Shown here piece by piece: positions 8,423 through 17,839 of a stretch of DNA of 64,000 bases. Source of the DNA: Lachnoanaerobaculum gingivalis (GTDB taxonomy: Bacteria; Bacillota; Clostridia; Lachnospirales; Lachnospiraceae). Position 1 is the stretch's first letter. Every line of letters begins with the position of its first letter. Where the stretch lies: the NCBI RefSeq assembly GCF_003862475.1, contig NZ_RRCO01000004.1, positions 62,001-126,000 on the forward strand, written 5' to 3'. The notes under the pieces are model-generated. The model saw nothing but the letters and a program-made list of their open reading frames with translations, was not told the DNA's origin and did no database searches. The translations under genes were made by a program, and so were the position numbers.

Positions 8423-9178
8423 ATGCCAAGAATAACATCGCTTTTAAAGTCCATTTGTGGGAAGATTATGTCAATACCTATGAGGCTCACAAAGAAAATG
8501 TACAGACATATGGCTCTGCTCACAATAGGTGGTGCAGTGATCAGTGTGGTTGCATTTTCAAGCAATGGATTTGCCGGAAGCGGAAAAAATGCTGTCAGTG
8601 CTAATGTCATAAATTCCGGAGAAGGTGAAACCTTTGAGGATGATATGCAAGACGAGACGGACGAAATTTTGGATAATGCCGGATTAGATAATACAACTGT
8701 TGATGAAGAAATCGCAAATTTGCCCCGAATAGAGCAAAAGGAGACCGGAAATGAAAAGATGGAAAGACTTCTTGAGGAACGCAGGGTAGCACTTGGATTA
8801 TCTTCACTTACAGTAGAGGATTATAATAATCTGCTAAGGATTGTTGAAGCTGAAGTTGGTGACAATGATGTCTATGGTAGAACAATAGTAGCCAATGTTG
8901 TTTTAAACAGGGTTCGTTCAAGCCATTTTGAAAACACTATAACAGAAGTTATATTCAGCAAGGGACAGTTTTCACCTATAAGGGATAAGAGATTTTTTAA
9001 AGTTAAAGTAAGCGAAGCCACTATCAAAGGTGTAAATAATGCACTGATGGGAGAGGACTATTCAAGAGGCGCACTTTACTTTATGGATAGAGCATATTCT
9101 TCGAGCCATGCGGTAGGATGGTTTGATTCATCTTTGACATATTTGTTTTCTTATGGAGGTCACGAATATTTTAAATAA
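8423..9178 (+). CDS. SleB/CwlJ-family cell wall hydrolase
   Basis: The ATG at 8423 follows AAAGGAGAG and is preferred over an upstream in-frame start at 8354, which would sit inside the promoter; 251 aa. A membrane or signal segment (about 30-50, MALLTIGGAVISVVAF) precedes an acidic linker. The C-terminal domain (about 130-251) has the Hydrolase_2 pattern: LLRIVEAEVGD with a catalytic-type Glu, then VANVVLNRV, FSPI and ALYF. Family members are spore-cortex or vegetative murein transglycosylases. Nothing else in the window suggests sporulation, so a vegetative wall-remodelling role is equally possible. Confidence 0.85.
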   Translation: MPRITSLLKSICGKIMSIPMRLTKKMYRHMALLTIGGAVISVVAFSSNGFAGSGKNAVSANVINSGEGETFEDDMQDETDEILDNAGLDNTTVDEEIANLPRIEQKETGNEKMERLLEERRVALGLSSLTVEDYNNLLRIVEAEVGDNDVYGRTIVANVVLNRVRSSHFENTITEVIFSKGQFSPIRDKRFFKVKVSEATIKGVNNALMGEDYSRGALYFMDRAYSSSHAVGWFDSSLTYLFSYGGHEYFK

Positions 9179-9213
9179 ATTATAGTTGAGCAGGTATGTT
9201 TATGGGATTTGAG

Positions 9214-9261
9214 TTTTACAGTCCCCGGCGGTAATAAAAGAGTTGTCCGGGGGTTGTAAAA
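9214..9261. repeat. Imperfect 15-bp inverted repeat (hairpin) downstream of the SleB-like gene
   Basis: TTTTACA-gt-CCCCGG (9214-9228) faces CCGGGG-gt-TGTAAAA (9247-9261) across an 18-base loop, 13 of 15 positions pairing. There is no proper T tract on the + strand, so it may be a weak terminator or mRNA 3' stabiliser. Confidence 0.5.
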
Positions 9262-9332
9262 TTAAGCCTATATACTGCTGTTCGAACTTTAGCTGTGATA
9301 CATTTTTTTCTTTGAAAAAATCAAAAAAATGC

Positions 9333-9361
9333 TTGACATTGCAATGCCGCTCATATATAAT
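9333..9361 (+). promoter_or_regulatory. Consensus promoter of the tRNA cluster
   Basis: TTGACA (9333-9338), 17-base spacer, TATAAT (9356-9361), 37 bases before the first tRNA. Confidence 0.88.
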
Positions 9362-9397
9362 GCTGTATGTGTCTGAGAGAGACATGTAAATAATCAT

Positions 9398-9472
9398 CGG
9401 GGTGTGGCTCAGTTTGGCTAGAGTACCTGGTTTGGGACCAGGGGGTCGCAGGTTCGAATCCTGTCACCCCGA
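9398..9472 (+). tRNA. tRNA-Pro (TGG)
   Basis: The acceptor stem CGGGGTG pairs with CACCCCG, the T arm contains GGTTCGAATCC, and the anticodon loop TTTGGGA gives TGG. CCA is not encoded. First gene of a five-tRNA transcript. Confidence 0.96.
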
Positions 9473-9497
9473 CTTGTTTTCTAAAAACATAATATAT

Positions 9498-9571
9498 GAG
9501 TCTGTAGCTCAGCTGGATAGAGCATCGGCCTTCTAAGCCGAGGGTCAGGGGTTCGAATCCCTTCAGGCTCA
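9498..9571 (+). tRNA. tRNA-Arg (TCT)
   Basis: The acceptor stem GAGTCTG pairs with CAGGCTC including one G-T pair; the anticodon loop CTTCTAA gives TCT (AGA codons, very common in this genome). Confidence 0.95.
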
Positions 9572-9578
9572 CTGATAT

Positions 9579-9649
9579 GCAGGTGTGGTTCAATGGTAGA
9601 ACATCAGCCTTCCAAGCTGAATACGTGGGTTCGATTCCCATCACCTGCT
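9579..9649 (+). tRNA. tRNA-Gly (TCC)
   Basis: The acceptor stem GCAGGTG pairs with CACCTGC; the anticodon loop CTTCCAA gives TCC. Only 7 bases separate it from tRNA-Arg. Confidence 0.95.
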
Positions 9650-9675
9650 TTTTATCATAATATATGATATATTAT

Positions 9676-9750
<75 letters not shown>

Positions 9751-9756
9751 CTTTGA

Positions 9757-9828
9757 TGGGTCATCGCCAAGCGGTAAGGCACAGGACTTTGACTCCTGCA
9801 TTCGCTGGTTCAAATCCAGCTGGCCCAG
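9757..9828 (+). tRNA. tRNA-Gln (TTG)
   Basis: The acceptor stem TGGGTCA pairs with TGGCCCA; the anticodon loop CTTTGAC gives TTG. A U1-A72 first pair is typical of bacterial tRNA-Gln. Confidence 0.95.
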
Positions 9829-9846
9829 TTATATGGAATTGTTACG

Positions 9847-9870
9847 TAACACCTGAGGGGTGTTATTTTT
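9847..9870 (+). terminator. Terminator of the tRNA cluster
   Basis: TAACACC pairs with GGTGTTA around a short loop and is followed by a run of five T. Confidence 0.85.
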
Positions 9871-9901
9871 AGAATAAGCGGTTATGCTTTGGGAGGTGCT
9901 T

Positions 9902-10030
9902 ATGGATATTATGCCGATTTTTGCAGGTATTGTAGGACTTGTTATAGTAGTGGCGGTTGCGGTATCGGCCGGTACGATGGGGGCTGTATTCGGTGTTATA
10001 GCGGAAGAAGATGAAGACGATGAGTTTTAA
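9902..10030 (+). CDS. Small membrane protein with acidic tail (42 aa)
   Basis: The ATG at 9902 follows GGGAGGTG and the frame ends at TAA 10028-10030. The product is one hydrophobic, Val/Ala/Gly-rich helix of about 28 residues (GIVGLVIVVAVAVSAG and on) ending in EEDEDDEF. The good ribosome binding site and the dedicated terminator behind it suggest it is a real gene. I do not recognise a family. It may be read through from the tRNA transcript or have its own promoter in the 30 bases after the tRNA terminator. Function unknown; a membrane microprotein is all that can be said. Confidence 0.6.
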   Translation: MDIMPIFAGIVGLVIVVAVAVSAGTMGAVFGVIAEEDEDDEF

Positions 10031-10035
10031 AAAGT

Positions 10036-10066
10036 GGGGCAGAGATAAAAATCTCTGCTCTTTTTG
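10036..10066 (+). terminator. Rho-independent terminator
   Basis: GCAGAGAT (10039-10046) and ATCTCTGC (10051-10058) form a perfect 8-bp stem with an AAAA loop, followed by TCTTTTT. Confidence 0.9.
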
Positions 10067-10140
10067 ATTTGCCTTAACTAAATGTTATGGCAAGTATAGA
10101 AAATATATATGCATAAAATAAAGAATAGTTAACAGTAAAG

Positions 10141-10169
10141 TTGAAAAAAGTTTTATTTTAAAGTATTAT
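10141..10169 (+). promoter_or_regulatory. Probable promoter of leuB-ilvD-ilvB
   Basis: TTGAAA (10141-10146), 17-base spacer, TATTAT (10164-10169), 36 bases before leuB. No leader peptide or T-box structure is visible between it and the gene. Confidence 0.55.
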
Positions 10170-10205
10170 GGTAAGAAAATCTTTTAAAATAAGGAAAGAT
10201 GGAAT

Positions 10206-11291
10206 ATGAAAGCAAATATAACATTGATAAACGGTGACGGTATAGGACCTGAGATAGTAAGAGAAGCAAAAAAGGTTTTGGAGGCTGTCTCACAAAAATA
10301 TAATCATGAATTTATATATACAGATATAGATATGGGAGGATGTTCCATAGATAAATATGGAGTGCCCTTGACAGATGAAGCAATAGAGATTGCAAAGAGC
10401 GCTGATGCGGTACTTTTGGGAGCAGTCGGCGGCAATGTAGGAAATTCAAAATGGTATGATGTTGCACCTAATCTAAGACCTGAGGCCGGACTTTTAAAAA
10501 TAAGAAAAGAGCTTGGACTTTTTGCAAACTTAAGACCGGCACTTTTATATAAGGAACTTGCCGATGCCTGTCCTTTAAAGACGGAGATAAGCAAAGCAGG
10601 TTTTGACATGGTAATAGTCAGAGAGCTTACAGGAGGACTATACTTCGGTGAGAGATATACAAAAGAGACAGACGGTGTAAGAACTGCGGTGGATACTCTT
10701 GTTTATAATGAAAATGAGATCAGAAGAGTGGCTAAGGTTGCCTTTGATATCGCTTCAAAAAGAAGAAAGAAAGTGATCAGCGTGGACAAGGCAAATGTAC
10801 TTGACAGCTCAAGGCTTTGGAGAAATGTGGTCGAAGAGGTTGCAAAGGATTATAAGGACATTACTCTAGAACATATGCTTGTAGATAATGCGGCTATGCA
10901 GTTTGTAATGAATCCGGGGCAGTTTGATGTAGTGCTTACAGAAAATATGTTTGGTGATATTTTATCGGATGAAGCAAGTATGATCACAGGCTCCATAGGA
11001 ATGCTTCCAAGCGCAAGCTTAAATGAGAGTAAGCTTGGACTTTATGAACCGAGTCACGGTTCGGCACCCGATATTGCAGGTAAGAATATTGCAAATCCTA
11101 TAGCAACCGTACTTTCAGCGGCAATGCTTTTAAGGTATTCACTTGGTCTTGATAAGGAAGCCGGTGATATTGAAAATGCTGTCGAGAAGGTTTTAAAGGA
11201 CGGATTCAGAACCGTAGACATTTATACTGAAGGAATGAATAAGCTTAGCACCTCTCAAATGGGTGACAAGATAGTTGAATATATAAAATGA
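10206..11291 (+). CDS. leuB: 3-isopropylmalate dehydrogenase
   Basis: The 361-residue protein is full length for LeuB, which oxidatively decarboxylates 3-isopropylmalate to 2-ketoisocaproate in leucine synthesis. It starts with [11 protein letters not shown] and has [12 protein letters not shown] and [13 protein letters not shown], the NAD- and metal-binding motifs of the beta-decarboxylating dehydrogenases. [10 protein letters not shown] distinguishes LeuB from isocitrate dehydrogenase. An AAGGAAAG ribosome binding site precedes ATG 10206. leuA and leuCD are not in this window. ilvD follows with its start 35 bases downstream, so the genes are probably cotranscribed. Confidence 0.95.
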   Translation: MKANITLINGDGIGPEIVREAKKVLEAVSQKYNHEFIYTDIDMGGCSIDKYGVPLTDEAIEIAKSADAVLLGAVGGNVGNSKWYDVAPNLRPEAGLLKIRKELGLFANLRPALLYKELADACPLKTEISKAGFDMVIVRELTGGLYFGERYTKETDGVRTAVDTLVYNENEIRRVAKVAFDIASKRRKKVISVDKANVLDSSRLWRNVVEEVAKDYKDITLEHMLVDNAAMQFVMNPGQFDVVLTENMFGDILSDEASMITGSIGMLPSASLNESKLGLYEPSHGSAPDIAGKNIANPIATVLSAAMLLRYSLGLDKEAGDIENAVEKVLKDGFRTVDIYTEGMNKLSTSQMGDKIVEYIK

Positions 11292-11326
11292 TTTCACAAA
11301 AGCAGATTGTGATAGGAAGAGGAAAT

Positions 11327-13003
11327 ATGGAAAATTTACGCTCCAATAATATGAAGTCGGGTATGCAGCAGGCACCGAGCAGATCGCTTTTAAATGCTGT
11401 AGGTATGACACCTGAGGAAATGAGAAAACCTATAATAGGTATTGTAAGTTCATTTAATGAGATAGTACCGGGACATATAAACTTAGATAAAATATCAGAT
11501 GCCGTAAAGCTCGGCGTAGCGGAAGCCGGAGGAACACCTGTTGTATTCCCTGCGATTGCGGTATGTGACGGTATAGCAATGGGACATATAGGAATGAAGT
11601 ATTCACTTTGTTCAAGAGATTTGATAGCCGACTCTACAGAGACGGTAGCAATGGCACATCAGTTTGATGCGCTTGTAATGATCCCGAACTGTGACAAGAC
11701 AGTACCGGGAATGCTGATGGCGGCGGCCAGACTTAATATACCGACAGTATTTGTATCGGGCGGTCCCATGCTTTCAGGAAGAGTTAAGGGAAAGAATACA
11801 TCACTTTCAAGTATGTTTGAAGCGGTTGGCGCATATGCGGCAGGTAAGATCAGTGAAGATGATGTAATGGAATATGAGAATAAGACCTGTCCTACCTGCG
11901 GTTCATGTTCAGGTATGTATACGGCAAATTCAATGAACTGTCTTACAGAAGTTCTGGGAATGGGACTTAGAGGAAACGGTACAATACCTGCAGTATATTC
12001 GGAGAGAATCCGTCTTGCAAAAAGAGCAGGATATGCCGTAATGGAAATGTTAAAGAGAGATATACGTCCAAGAGATATTATGACAAAAGAAGCATTTATA
12101 AATGCACTTACAATGGATATGGCACTCGGATGTTCCACAAACTCCATGCTTCACCTTCCGGCAATTGCCTATGAGGCGGGAGTTGAGCTGAATGTGGACA
12201 TTGCAAATGAAATAAGTGCAAAGACACCGAACCTTTGTCATCTTGCACCTGCAGGACACACTTATATAGAAGAGTTAAATGAGGCCGGCGGTATCTATGC
12301 GGTTATGAAGGAGATATCAAAGCTTGGACTTTTAAACCTTGACTGTATGACGGTTACAGGTAAGACAGTCGGCGAAAATATAAAGAATGCCATAAATCTG
12401 GATACAGATGTTATAAGACCTGCCGAGAATCCATATTCAAAGGTTGGAGGAATTGCAGTACTTAAAGGTAATATAGCACCTGATTCATGTGTGGTAAAAA
12501 GAAGTGCTGTACTTCCTGAAATGCTTAAGCACTCAGGACCTGCAAGAGTATTTGATTGTGAGGAAGATGCAATTGCGGCAATCAAAGGCGGAAAGATAGT
12601 ACCGGGAGATGTTGTGGTTATCAGATACGAGGGACCGAAGGGAGGTCCGGGTATGAGAGAAATGTTAAATCCTACATCTGCAATCGCCGGAATGGGACTT
12701 GATACTACCGTAGCACTTATAACTGACGGTAGATTTTCAGGCGCATCCAGAGGCGCATCAATCGGACATGCTTCACCTGAGGCGGCTGTAGGCGGACCTA
12801 TAGGACTTTTACAAGACGGTGACATTATTGATATTGATATCAATGCAAATACAATAAATGCCAGAGTAAGTGAAGAAGAGTTTGCAAAGAGAAGAGAAAA
12901 CTGGAAGCCAAGAATTAATGAGGTAACAGGTTATCTGGCAAGATACAGAAGGCTTGTTTCAGGTGCTCCAAGGGGTGCGGTTTTAACAGTGGACGAGTTA
13001 TAG
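11327..13003 (+). CDS. ilvD: Dihydroxy-acid dehydratase
   Basis: The ATG at 11327 behind AGGAAGAGG gives a 558-residue protein of normal length; the frame is open further upstream to 11288 but without a better site. IlvD dehydrates 2,3-dihydroxyisovalerate and the isoleucine homologue. Cysteines for the iron-sulphur cluster are in PNCDKTVPG and [19 protein letters not shown], and the C-terminal half has [17 protein letters not shown] and [10 protein letters not shown]. It is in line with leuB and with ilvB, which begins 9 bases after the stop. The enzyme is cytoplasmic and oxygen-sensitive if the cluster is 4Fe-4S. Confidence 0.96.
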   Translation: MENLRSNNMKSGMQQAPSRSLLNAVGMTPEEMRKPIIGIVSSFNEIVPGHINLDKISDAVKLGVAEAGGTPVVFPAIAVCDGIAMGHIGMKYSLCSRDLIADSTETVAMAHQFDALVMIPNCDKTVPGMLMAAARLNIPTVFVSGGPMLSGRVKGKNTSLSSMFEAVGAYAAGKISEDDVMEYENKTCPTCGSCSGMYTANSMNCLTEVLGMGLRGNGTIPAVYSERIRLAKRAGYAVMEMLKRDIRPRDIMTKEAFINALTMDMALGCSTNSMLHLPAIAYEAGVELNVDIANEISAKTPNLCHLAPAGHTYIEELNEAGGIYAVMKEISKLGLLNLDCMTVTGKTVGENIKNAINLDTDVIRPAENPYSKVGGIAVLKGNIAPDSCVVKRSAVLPEMLKHSGPARVFDCEEDAIAAIKGGKIVPGDVVVIRYEGPKGGPGMREMLNPTSAIAGMGLDTTVALITDGRFSGASRGASIGHASPEAAVGGPIGLLQDGDIIDIDINANTINARVSEEEFAKRRENWKPRINEVTGYLARYRRLVSGAPRGAVLTVDEL

Positions 13004-13011
13004 GAGGATAG

Positions 13012-14700
13012 ATGGCAAAATTAAGCGGATCACAAATAATAGTTGAATGTCTTTTAGAGCAGGGTGTTGATACCGTATTCGGATATCCGGGCGGCGCAAT
13101 ACTTAATCTATATGACGAATTATATAAAAATCAGGACAGAATAAGACATATACTTACCAGTCATGAGCAGGGAGCCTCACATGCCGCTGACGGATATGCA
13201 AGAGCAAGCGGAAAAGTAGGTGTTTGTCTGGCAACAAGCGGACCGGGAGCTACAAATCTGGTAACCGGTATTGCAAGTGCATATATGGATTCAATACCGG
13301 TAGTTGCCATCACCTGTAATGTAGGCAATAATCTTCTTGGAAAAGACTCTTTCCAGGAGGTGGATATATCAGGCATTGTAATGCCTGTAACCAAGTACAG
13401 CTTTATTGTAAGAGACGGAAACAAGCTTGCGGAGACTATAAGAAGAGCCTTTAAAATAGCTGTAAGCGGCAGACCGGGGCCTGTACTTATAGATATTACA
13501 AAGGATGTTACCGGAGACAGCTTTGAATACGAGTATCAAAAGCCTGAAAAGGTAATGCCGACTACAAATGTAAGCGAAGAAGAGATATTAAATGCCGTTT
13601 CACTTATAAGAGCTTCAAAGAAGCCATATGTTTTGGTAGGTGGCGGAGCAATCCTTTCAGGAGCAAGCGAAGAACTTAGAACATTCGTTTCAAAGATAGA
13701 TGCACCTGTAGCCGACACACTTATGGGTAAGGGCGCATTTGACGGCTCAGACCCGAAATATACCGGAATGGTGGGAATGCACGGAACAAAGACAAGCAAT
13801 CTCGGAATAACCGAGTGCGACCTGCTTATTGTAATCGGAGCGAGATTCTCAGACCGAGTAATCGGTAATGCTAAGAAATTTGCAAAAAATGCAAAAATCC
13901 TTCATATAGATGTGGATGCGGCTGAAATAAGTAAAAATATCAAGGCACATTACAGTCTTATCGGTGATGCAAGATTGATTTTAAGAAAGCTTAACTCAAG
14001 ACTTGACCCTATGCATCATGATGAATGGGTAGCACATATTGAAAGACTAAAGGATATGTATCCTGTAAGAACAAATAAGACCGGACTTACAGGTGAGTAC
14101 ATAATAGAGACCATAGATGCAAAGACCGCAGACGATACAATAATCAGTACTGAAGTAGGACAGCATCAGATGTGGGCGGCACAGTTTTATAAGTTTAAGA
14201 ATCCCAGAACATTCCTTACATCAGGCGGACTTGGAACTATGGGATACGGACTTGGTGCGGCTATCGGTGCAAAGATGGCAGAGCCTGATAAGACTGTAAT
14301 AAATATAGCCGGTGACGGATGCTTCAGAATGAATATGAATGAAATAGCTACAGCCACAAGATATGATATTCCGCTTATTCAGGTTATTATAAACAACCAT
14401 GTACTTGGAATGGTTAGACAGTGGCAGAATTTATTCTATGGAAAAAGATACTCACAAACAGTGTTAAGAGATAAGGTAGACTTTGTAAAATTGGCAGAGG
14501 CCATGGGAGCCAAGGCCAAAAGAGTTACTACAAAAGAGGAGTTTGATGCCGCTTTTGAAGAGGCATTAAAATCGAATACAACTTTTGTTATTGAATGTGA
14601 AATTGATTCCGATGAGAAGGTATTTCCGATGGTATCGCCTGGAGCGGCTATATCGGATGCATTTGATGAGAAGGATTTGAAATTAAATCCGATTAAGTAA
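13012..14700 (+). CDS. ilvB: Acetolactate synthase large subunit
   Basis: A 562-residue thiamine-diphosphate enzyme condensing two pyruvates, or pyruvate with 2-ketobutyrate. It has the N-terminal FGYPGGAILNLYDEL with the catalytic Glu in SHEQGA, the central domain, and the C-terminal ThDP motif GDGCFRMNMNE ending in NNHVLGMVRQWQ, which is characteristic of anabolic acetolactate synthases. A GGAGGAT ribosome binding site overlaps the end of ilvD. No ilvN regulatory subunit or ilvC follows; they must lie elsewhere if present. Confidence 0.95.
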   Translation: MAKLSGSQIIVECLLEQGVDTVFGYPGGAILNLYDELYKNQDRIRHILTSHEQGASHAADGYARASGKVGVCLATSGPGATNLVTGIASAYMDSIPVVAITCNVGNNLLGKDSFQEVDISGIVMPVTKYSFIVRDGNKLAETIRRAFKIAVSGRPGPVLIDITKDVTGDSFEYEYQKPEKVMPTTNVSEEEILNAVSLIRASKKPYVLVGGGAILSGASEELRTFVSKIDAPVADTLMGKGAFDGSDPKYTGMVGMHGTKTSNLGITECDLLIVIGARFSDRVIGNAKKFAKNAKILHIDVDAAEISKNIKAHYSLIGDARLILRKLNSRLDPMHHDEWVAHIERLKDMYPVRTNKTGLTGEYIIETIDAKTADDTIISTEVGQHQMWAAQFYKFKNPRTFLTSGGLGTMGYGLGAAIGAKMAEPDKTVINIAGDGCFRMNMNEIATATRYDIPLIQVIINNHVLGMVRQWQNLFYGKRYSQTVLRDKVDFVKLAEAMGAKAKRVTTKEEFDAAFEEALKSNTTFVIECEIDSDEKVFPMVSPGAAISDAFDEKDLKLNPIK

Positions 14701-14757
14701 ACAAGACGGTATTTTGCGAAAAGCAGATTGAAAATATTGTATTATAAGGAGATTATC

Positions 14758-15840
14758 ATGGGTAGAGTATATAATTTTAGTGCGGGTCCCGCAGTACTTC
14801 CTGAAGAGGTTTTAAGAGATGCAGCAGCAGAAATGCTTGATTACAACGGTAGCAGAATGTCCGTTATGGAAATGAGCCATCGTTCCAAGGTATATGAAGA
14901 GATAATAGAGGAAGCCGAGAAGGATATAAGAGACCTTTTAAATATCCCTGATAATTATAAAGTGCTTTTCTTACAGGGTGGCGGACATACACAGTTTGCA
15001 ATGGTTCCTATGAACCTTATGAAGAATAAAAAAGCGGATTACATAATCACAGGACAGTGGGCAAAAAAAGCCTTCCAGGAAGCAAAGATGTATGGTGATG
15101 TGGTTGCCGTGGCATCAAGTGAGGATGAGACTTACTCATATATTCCGGACTGCTCGGATTTACCTATAAGAGAAGATGCGGATTATGTATATATTTGCGA
15201 GAACAATACAATCTACGGAACAAAGTTTAAAACATTGCCGAACACCAAAGGCAAGGATTTGGTTGCAGATGTATCATCATGCTTTTTATCAGAGCCTATG
15301 GATATCAGTAAGTATGCTTTGGTTTGGGGAGGAGTTCAAAAGAATATAGGACCTGCAGGAGTGGTTATTGCAATTATAAGAGATGACCTTGTTACAGATG
15401 ATGTACTTGAAGGCACACCTTCAATGCTCAGATATAAGATTCATGCGGACAACAAGTCACTTTATAATACACCTCCGACATACAATATTTATATTTGCGG
15501 TAAGGTATTTAAATGGATTAAATCTCTTGGCGGACTGGCTGCAATGAAGGAAAGAAATGAAGAGAAGGCAAAGATTCTTTATGATTTTCTTGATTCATCA
15601 AAGCTCTTTAAAGGAACTGTAAGAAAAGAGGATCGTTCACTTATGAATGTACCTTTTGTTACAGGAGACAAAGAACTTGATGCGAAATTTATCAAAGAGG
15701 CCGAGGCAAACGGATTTGTAAACTTAAAAGGCCACAGAAGTGTAGGCGGAATGAGAGCCAGCATCTACAATGCCATGCCGAAGGAAGGCGTAGAAAAACT
15801 GGTGGAGTTTATGAAAAAATTCGAGAAGGAAAATGCATAA
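14758..15840 (+). CDS. serC: Phosphoserine aminotransferase
   Basis: The ATG at 14758 follows AAGGAG and gives MGRVYNFSAGPAVLP, the classic SerC beginning; an upstream in-frame ATG at 14728 is rejected. 360 aa. The pyridoxal-phosphate lysine lies in WGGVQKNIGPAG, and HRSVGGMRASIYNA near the C-terminus is the conserved substrate-binding region. It transaminates 3-phosphohydroxypyruvate with glutamate in serine synthesis, and is followed 9 bases later by serA. A 57-base gap from ilvB leaves it open whether the ser genes share the ilv transcript. Confidence 0.96.
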   Translation: MGRVYNFSAGPAVLPEEVLRDAAAEMLDYNGSRMSVMEMSHRSKVYEEIIEEAEKDIRDLLNIPDNYKVLFLQGGGHTQFAMVPMNLMKNKKADYIITGQWAKKAFQEAKMYGDVVAVASSEDETYSYIPDCSDLPIREDADYVYICENNTIYGTKFKTLPNTKGKDLVADVSSCFLSEPMDISKYALVWGGVQKNIGPAGVVIAIIRDDLVTDDVLEGTPSMLRYKIHADNKSLYNTPPTYNIYICGKVFKWIKSLGGLAAMKERNEEKAKILYDFLDSSKLFKGTVRKEDRSLMNVPFVTGDKELDAKFIKEAEANGFVNLKGHRSVGGMRASIYNAMPKEGVEKLVEFMKKFEKENA

Positions 15841-15849
15841 GGAGATACT

Positions 15850-17013
15850 ATGAGAAAAATACATTGCTTAAATGCTATTGCAAATGTCGGAACGGATATA
15901 TTTGACGAAAATTATGAGCTTACAGACAATATTGAAGAAGCGGATGCCATTATGGTAAGATCTGCCGCAATGGGTGATATGGACTTCTCAGAAAATCTCC
16001 TTGCCATAGCCAGAGCAGGTGCAGGTGTAAACAATATACCGCTTGAGAGATGTGCAGATGCCGGAATAGTGGTATTTAACACACCGGGAGCAAATGCAAA
16101 CGGTGTAAAGGAACTTGTAATCTGCGGTATGCTTTTGGCTGCAAGAGATGTAGTAGGAGGTATCGAGTGGACAAGAAGTATCAAAGATTCGAATACTATT
16201 GCAAAGGATGTTGAAAAGGGAAAGAAAAACTTTGCAGGTGGTGAGATAAAGGGAAAGAAACTCGGAGTAATAGGACTCGGTGCTATAGGTGCCGAAGTTG
16301 CAAATGCCGCAGCTTCACTGGGGCTTGAAGTTTTGGGATACGACCCGTTTATTTCAGTAAATGCCGCATGGAGACTTTCAAGAAAGATAAAACATATAAC
16401 AGATATAAATGAAATATTCAGAGAGTGTGATTATATTACATTGCATATTCCACTCACAGATGATAACAAGGGAATGATCGGAAAAAATTCAATTCCTCAG
16501 ATGAAGGACGGAGTTGTGATTTTAAACTTTGCAAGAGACCTGCTTGTAGATGATGATGAGATGGAAAAAGCGCTTGAGAGCGGTAAGGTTGCAAGATATG
16601 TTACAGACTTCCCAAACACGAAGTCTGCAAAGATGGAAAAGGCGATAGTTATACCTCATCTGGGTGCTTCCACACAGGAGAGCGAGGACAATTGTGCAGT
16701 GATGGCTGCAAATGAGCTTGTAGACTATCTTGAGAACGGCAATATAAAAAATTCCGTAAATTTCCCAAGCTGCGACATGGGAGTATGTCAGGTAGAGGGA
16801 AGAGTCGCTCTCCTTCATAAAAATATCCCGAATATGATAGGTCAGATTACCTCAGCATTTGCAAAGAACGGATATAATATTTCTGATCTTACAAATAAAT
16901 CAAAGGGCTCAAAGGCATATACCCTTATAGATATAGAAAACAAGGCAAGCGAAAGCCTTATAAATGAGTTAAATTCTATTGAAGGTATTTTAAAGGTGAG
17001 AGTTATAAAGTAG
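15850..17013 (+). CDS. serA: D-3-phosphoglycerate dehydrogenase with C-terminal ACT domain
   Basis: A 387-residue short-form PGDH. The Rossmann motif GVIGLGAIGAEVANAA binds NAD; LNFARDLLVDDDEM and IPHLGASTQESEDNC carry the substrate arginine and the catalytic histidine. Residues about 318-387 (NIPNMIGQITSAFAKNGYNI) form an ACT domain, the usual site of serine feedback inhibition, and there is no intervening ASB domain. GGAGAT precedes the ATG. Together with serC it gives the first two steps of serine synthesis; serB is not seen. Confidence 0.94.
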   Translation: MRKIHCLNAIANVGTDIFDENYELTDNIEEADAIMVRSAAMGDMDFSENLLAIARAGAGVNNIPLERCADAGIVVFNTPGANANGVKELVICGMLLAARDVVGGIEWTRSIKDSNTIAKDVEKGKKNFAGGEIKGKKLGVIGLGAIGAEVANAAASLGLEVLGYDPFISVNAAWRLSRKIKHITDINEIFRECDYITLHIPLTDDNKGMIGKNSIPQMKDGVVILNFARDLLVDDDEMEKALESGKVARYVTDFPNTKSAKMEKAIVIPHLGASTQESEDNCAVMAANELVDYLENGNIKNSVNFPSCDMGVCQVEGRVALLHKNIPNMIGQITSAFAKNGYNISDLTNKSKGSKAYTLIDIENKASESLINELNSIEGILKVRVIK

Positions 17014-17039
17014 TATTTTAACCAAAAAGGGAGTTATAT

Positions 17040-17255
17040 ATGGAATTTAGAAAAAAGGAGTATGCTCCTTTTGATATTTTTGATAGCGAATGGGCGGTAA
17101 TAACAGTAGGCAACAAGGAAAAGTTTGACAAGAACAGTTTTATACAGGAAATAAGAGACTACTATGAACAGTATCCTGATGTCTATACTGATGGTCACGG
17201 CGGCTGGGAGCCTCATTTTATTCTGCTGGGCGAGATAGAAGAAATTATAGAGTAA
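17040..17255 (+). CDS. Conserved small protein of unknown function downstream of serA (71 aa)
   Basis: ATG 17040 follows AAGGGAG and the stop at 17253-17255 precedes a terminator, so this is probably the last gene of the serC-serA transcript. The acidic 71-residue product (MEFRKKEYAPFDIF...) has no membrane segment, cysteine motif or recognised domain. WAVITVGNKEKFDKN suggests a small alpha/beta fold. I do not recognise the family. Confidence 0.65.
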   Translation: MEFRKKEYAPFDIFDSEWAVITVGNKEKFDKNSFIQEIRDYYEQYPDVYTDGHGGWEPHFILLGEIEEIIE

Positions 17256-17273
17256 TGTGTGCCTTTAGGCATC

Positions 17274-17320
17274 AAAGGGGATAAGCTCTTTATGTGAAGA
17301 TCTTATCCCTTTTGTGTGCA
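17274..17320 (+). terminator. Terminator of the ser operon
   Basis: AAAGGGGATAAG (17274-17285) pairs with CTTATCCCTTTT (17302-17313) with one wobble pair; the 3' arm ends in TTTT. Confidence 0.75.
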
Positions 17321-17354
17321 ATAAAAATATTAAAATTTGAAGCTTAGAATACAT

Positions 17355-17723
17355 TTATATATCCAATTTTTCAACGATCTCTCCATTTTCCTCTTTTTTC
17401 ATAATCTTTTTAATAATTTCTTCGCTAAGATACTGTGAAAATAAAGTCAGGTCTTTTGATACTTCAAATACAATATTATGTTTTATACTGTCTGTATCAA
17501 AACTTAAGTCATATTTATCTTTACTATTCCAATAATTCCAATTTACATCCGTTCTCTCATAGTAAACATAATTTCTCTTTTTTGTAATATAAATTCTCTT
17601 ATTGGTCAGTGTTTTTTTATCATCCGATATAAAGGTATCTGAATATATCTTTATCCCTTCAAAAAGCTTATATTCTTTAATATTATCATTTGAAATATTT
17701 AATTTAATCTCGCTGTATTCCAT
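17355..17723 (-). CDS. EXLDI-family protein
   Basis: The 122-residue protein ends in EKLDI, the C-terminal E-x-L-D-I signature that names the EXLDI family (about 115 aa on average). A good ribosome binding site (AAAGGCGG) precedes its ATG on the minus strand, and an extended -10 promoter lies just upstream. The sequence is rich in Lys, Tyr and Asn with no membrane segment. The function of the family is not known to me. It is oriented against its neighbours and lies at the left edge of the AT-rich foreign-looking region, so it may be part of the acquired material. Confidence 0.7.
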   Translation of the reverse strand: MEYSEIKLNISNDNIKEYKLFEGIKIYSDTFISDDKKTLTNKRIYITKKRNYVYYERTDVNWNYWNSKDKYDLSFDTDSIKHNIVFEVSKDLTLFSQYLSEEIIKKIMKKEENGEIVEKLDI

Positions 17724-17759
17724 ATTACCGCCTTTCTTTTATAACACTGTTTTGCAGAT

Positions 17760-17788
17760 ATTATACCATTTGCAAGTTAGCTTGTATA
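17760..17788 (-). promoter_or_regulatory. Extended -10 promoter of the EXLDI gene
   Basis: Read on the minus strand, TGGTATAAT (17760-17768) contains TG-n-TATAAT; TATACA (17783-17788) lies 17 bases upstream as a weak -35. Confidence 0.5.
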
Positions 17789-17839
17789 TAATAAATCTAA
17801 GTAATAATAAAAGACTAAGTTCTACTGTATACGAATAAA

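Noticed and set aside
9351-9644. Minus-strand reading frame (MMGIEPTYSAWKADV...) over the tRNA cluster
   Set aside because: It is the well-known spurious translation of tRNA gene arrays (GFEPxTxWxxxRCS patterns) and lies entirely over tRNA-Pro, tRNA-Arg and tRNA-Gly.
10070-10205. T-box or leader-peptide attenuator before leuB
   Set aside because: No T-box sequence, no run of Leu/Val codons and no terminator hairpin is seen between the promoter and leuB.
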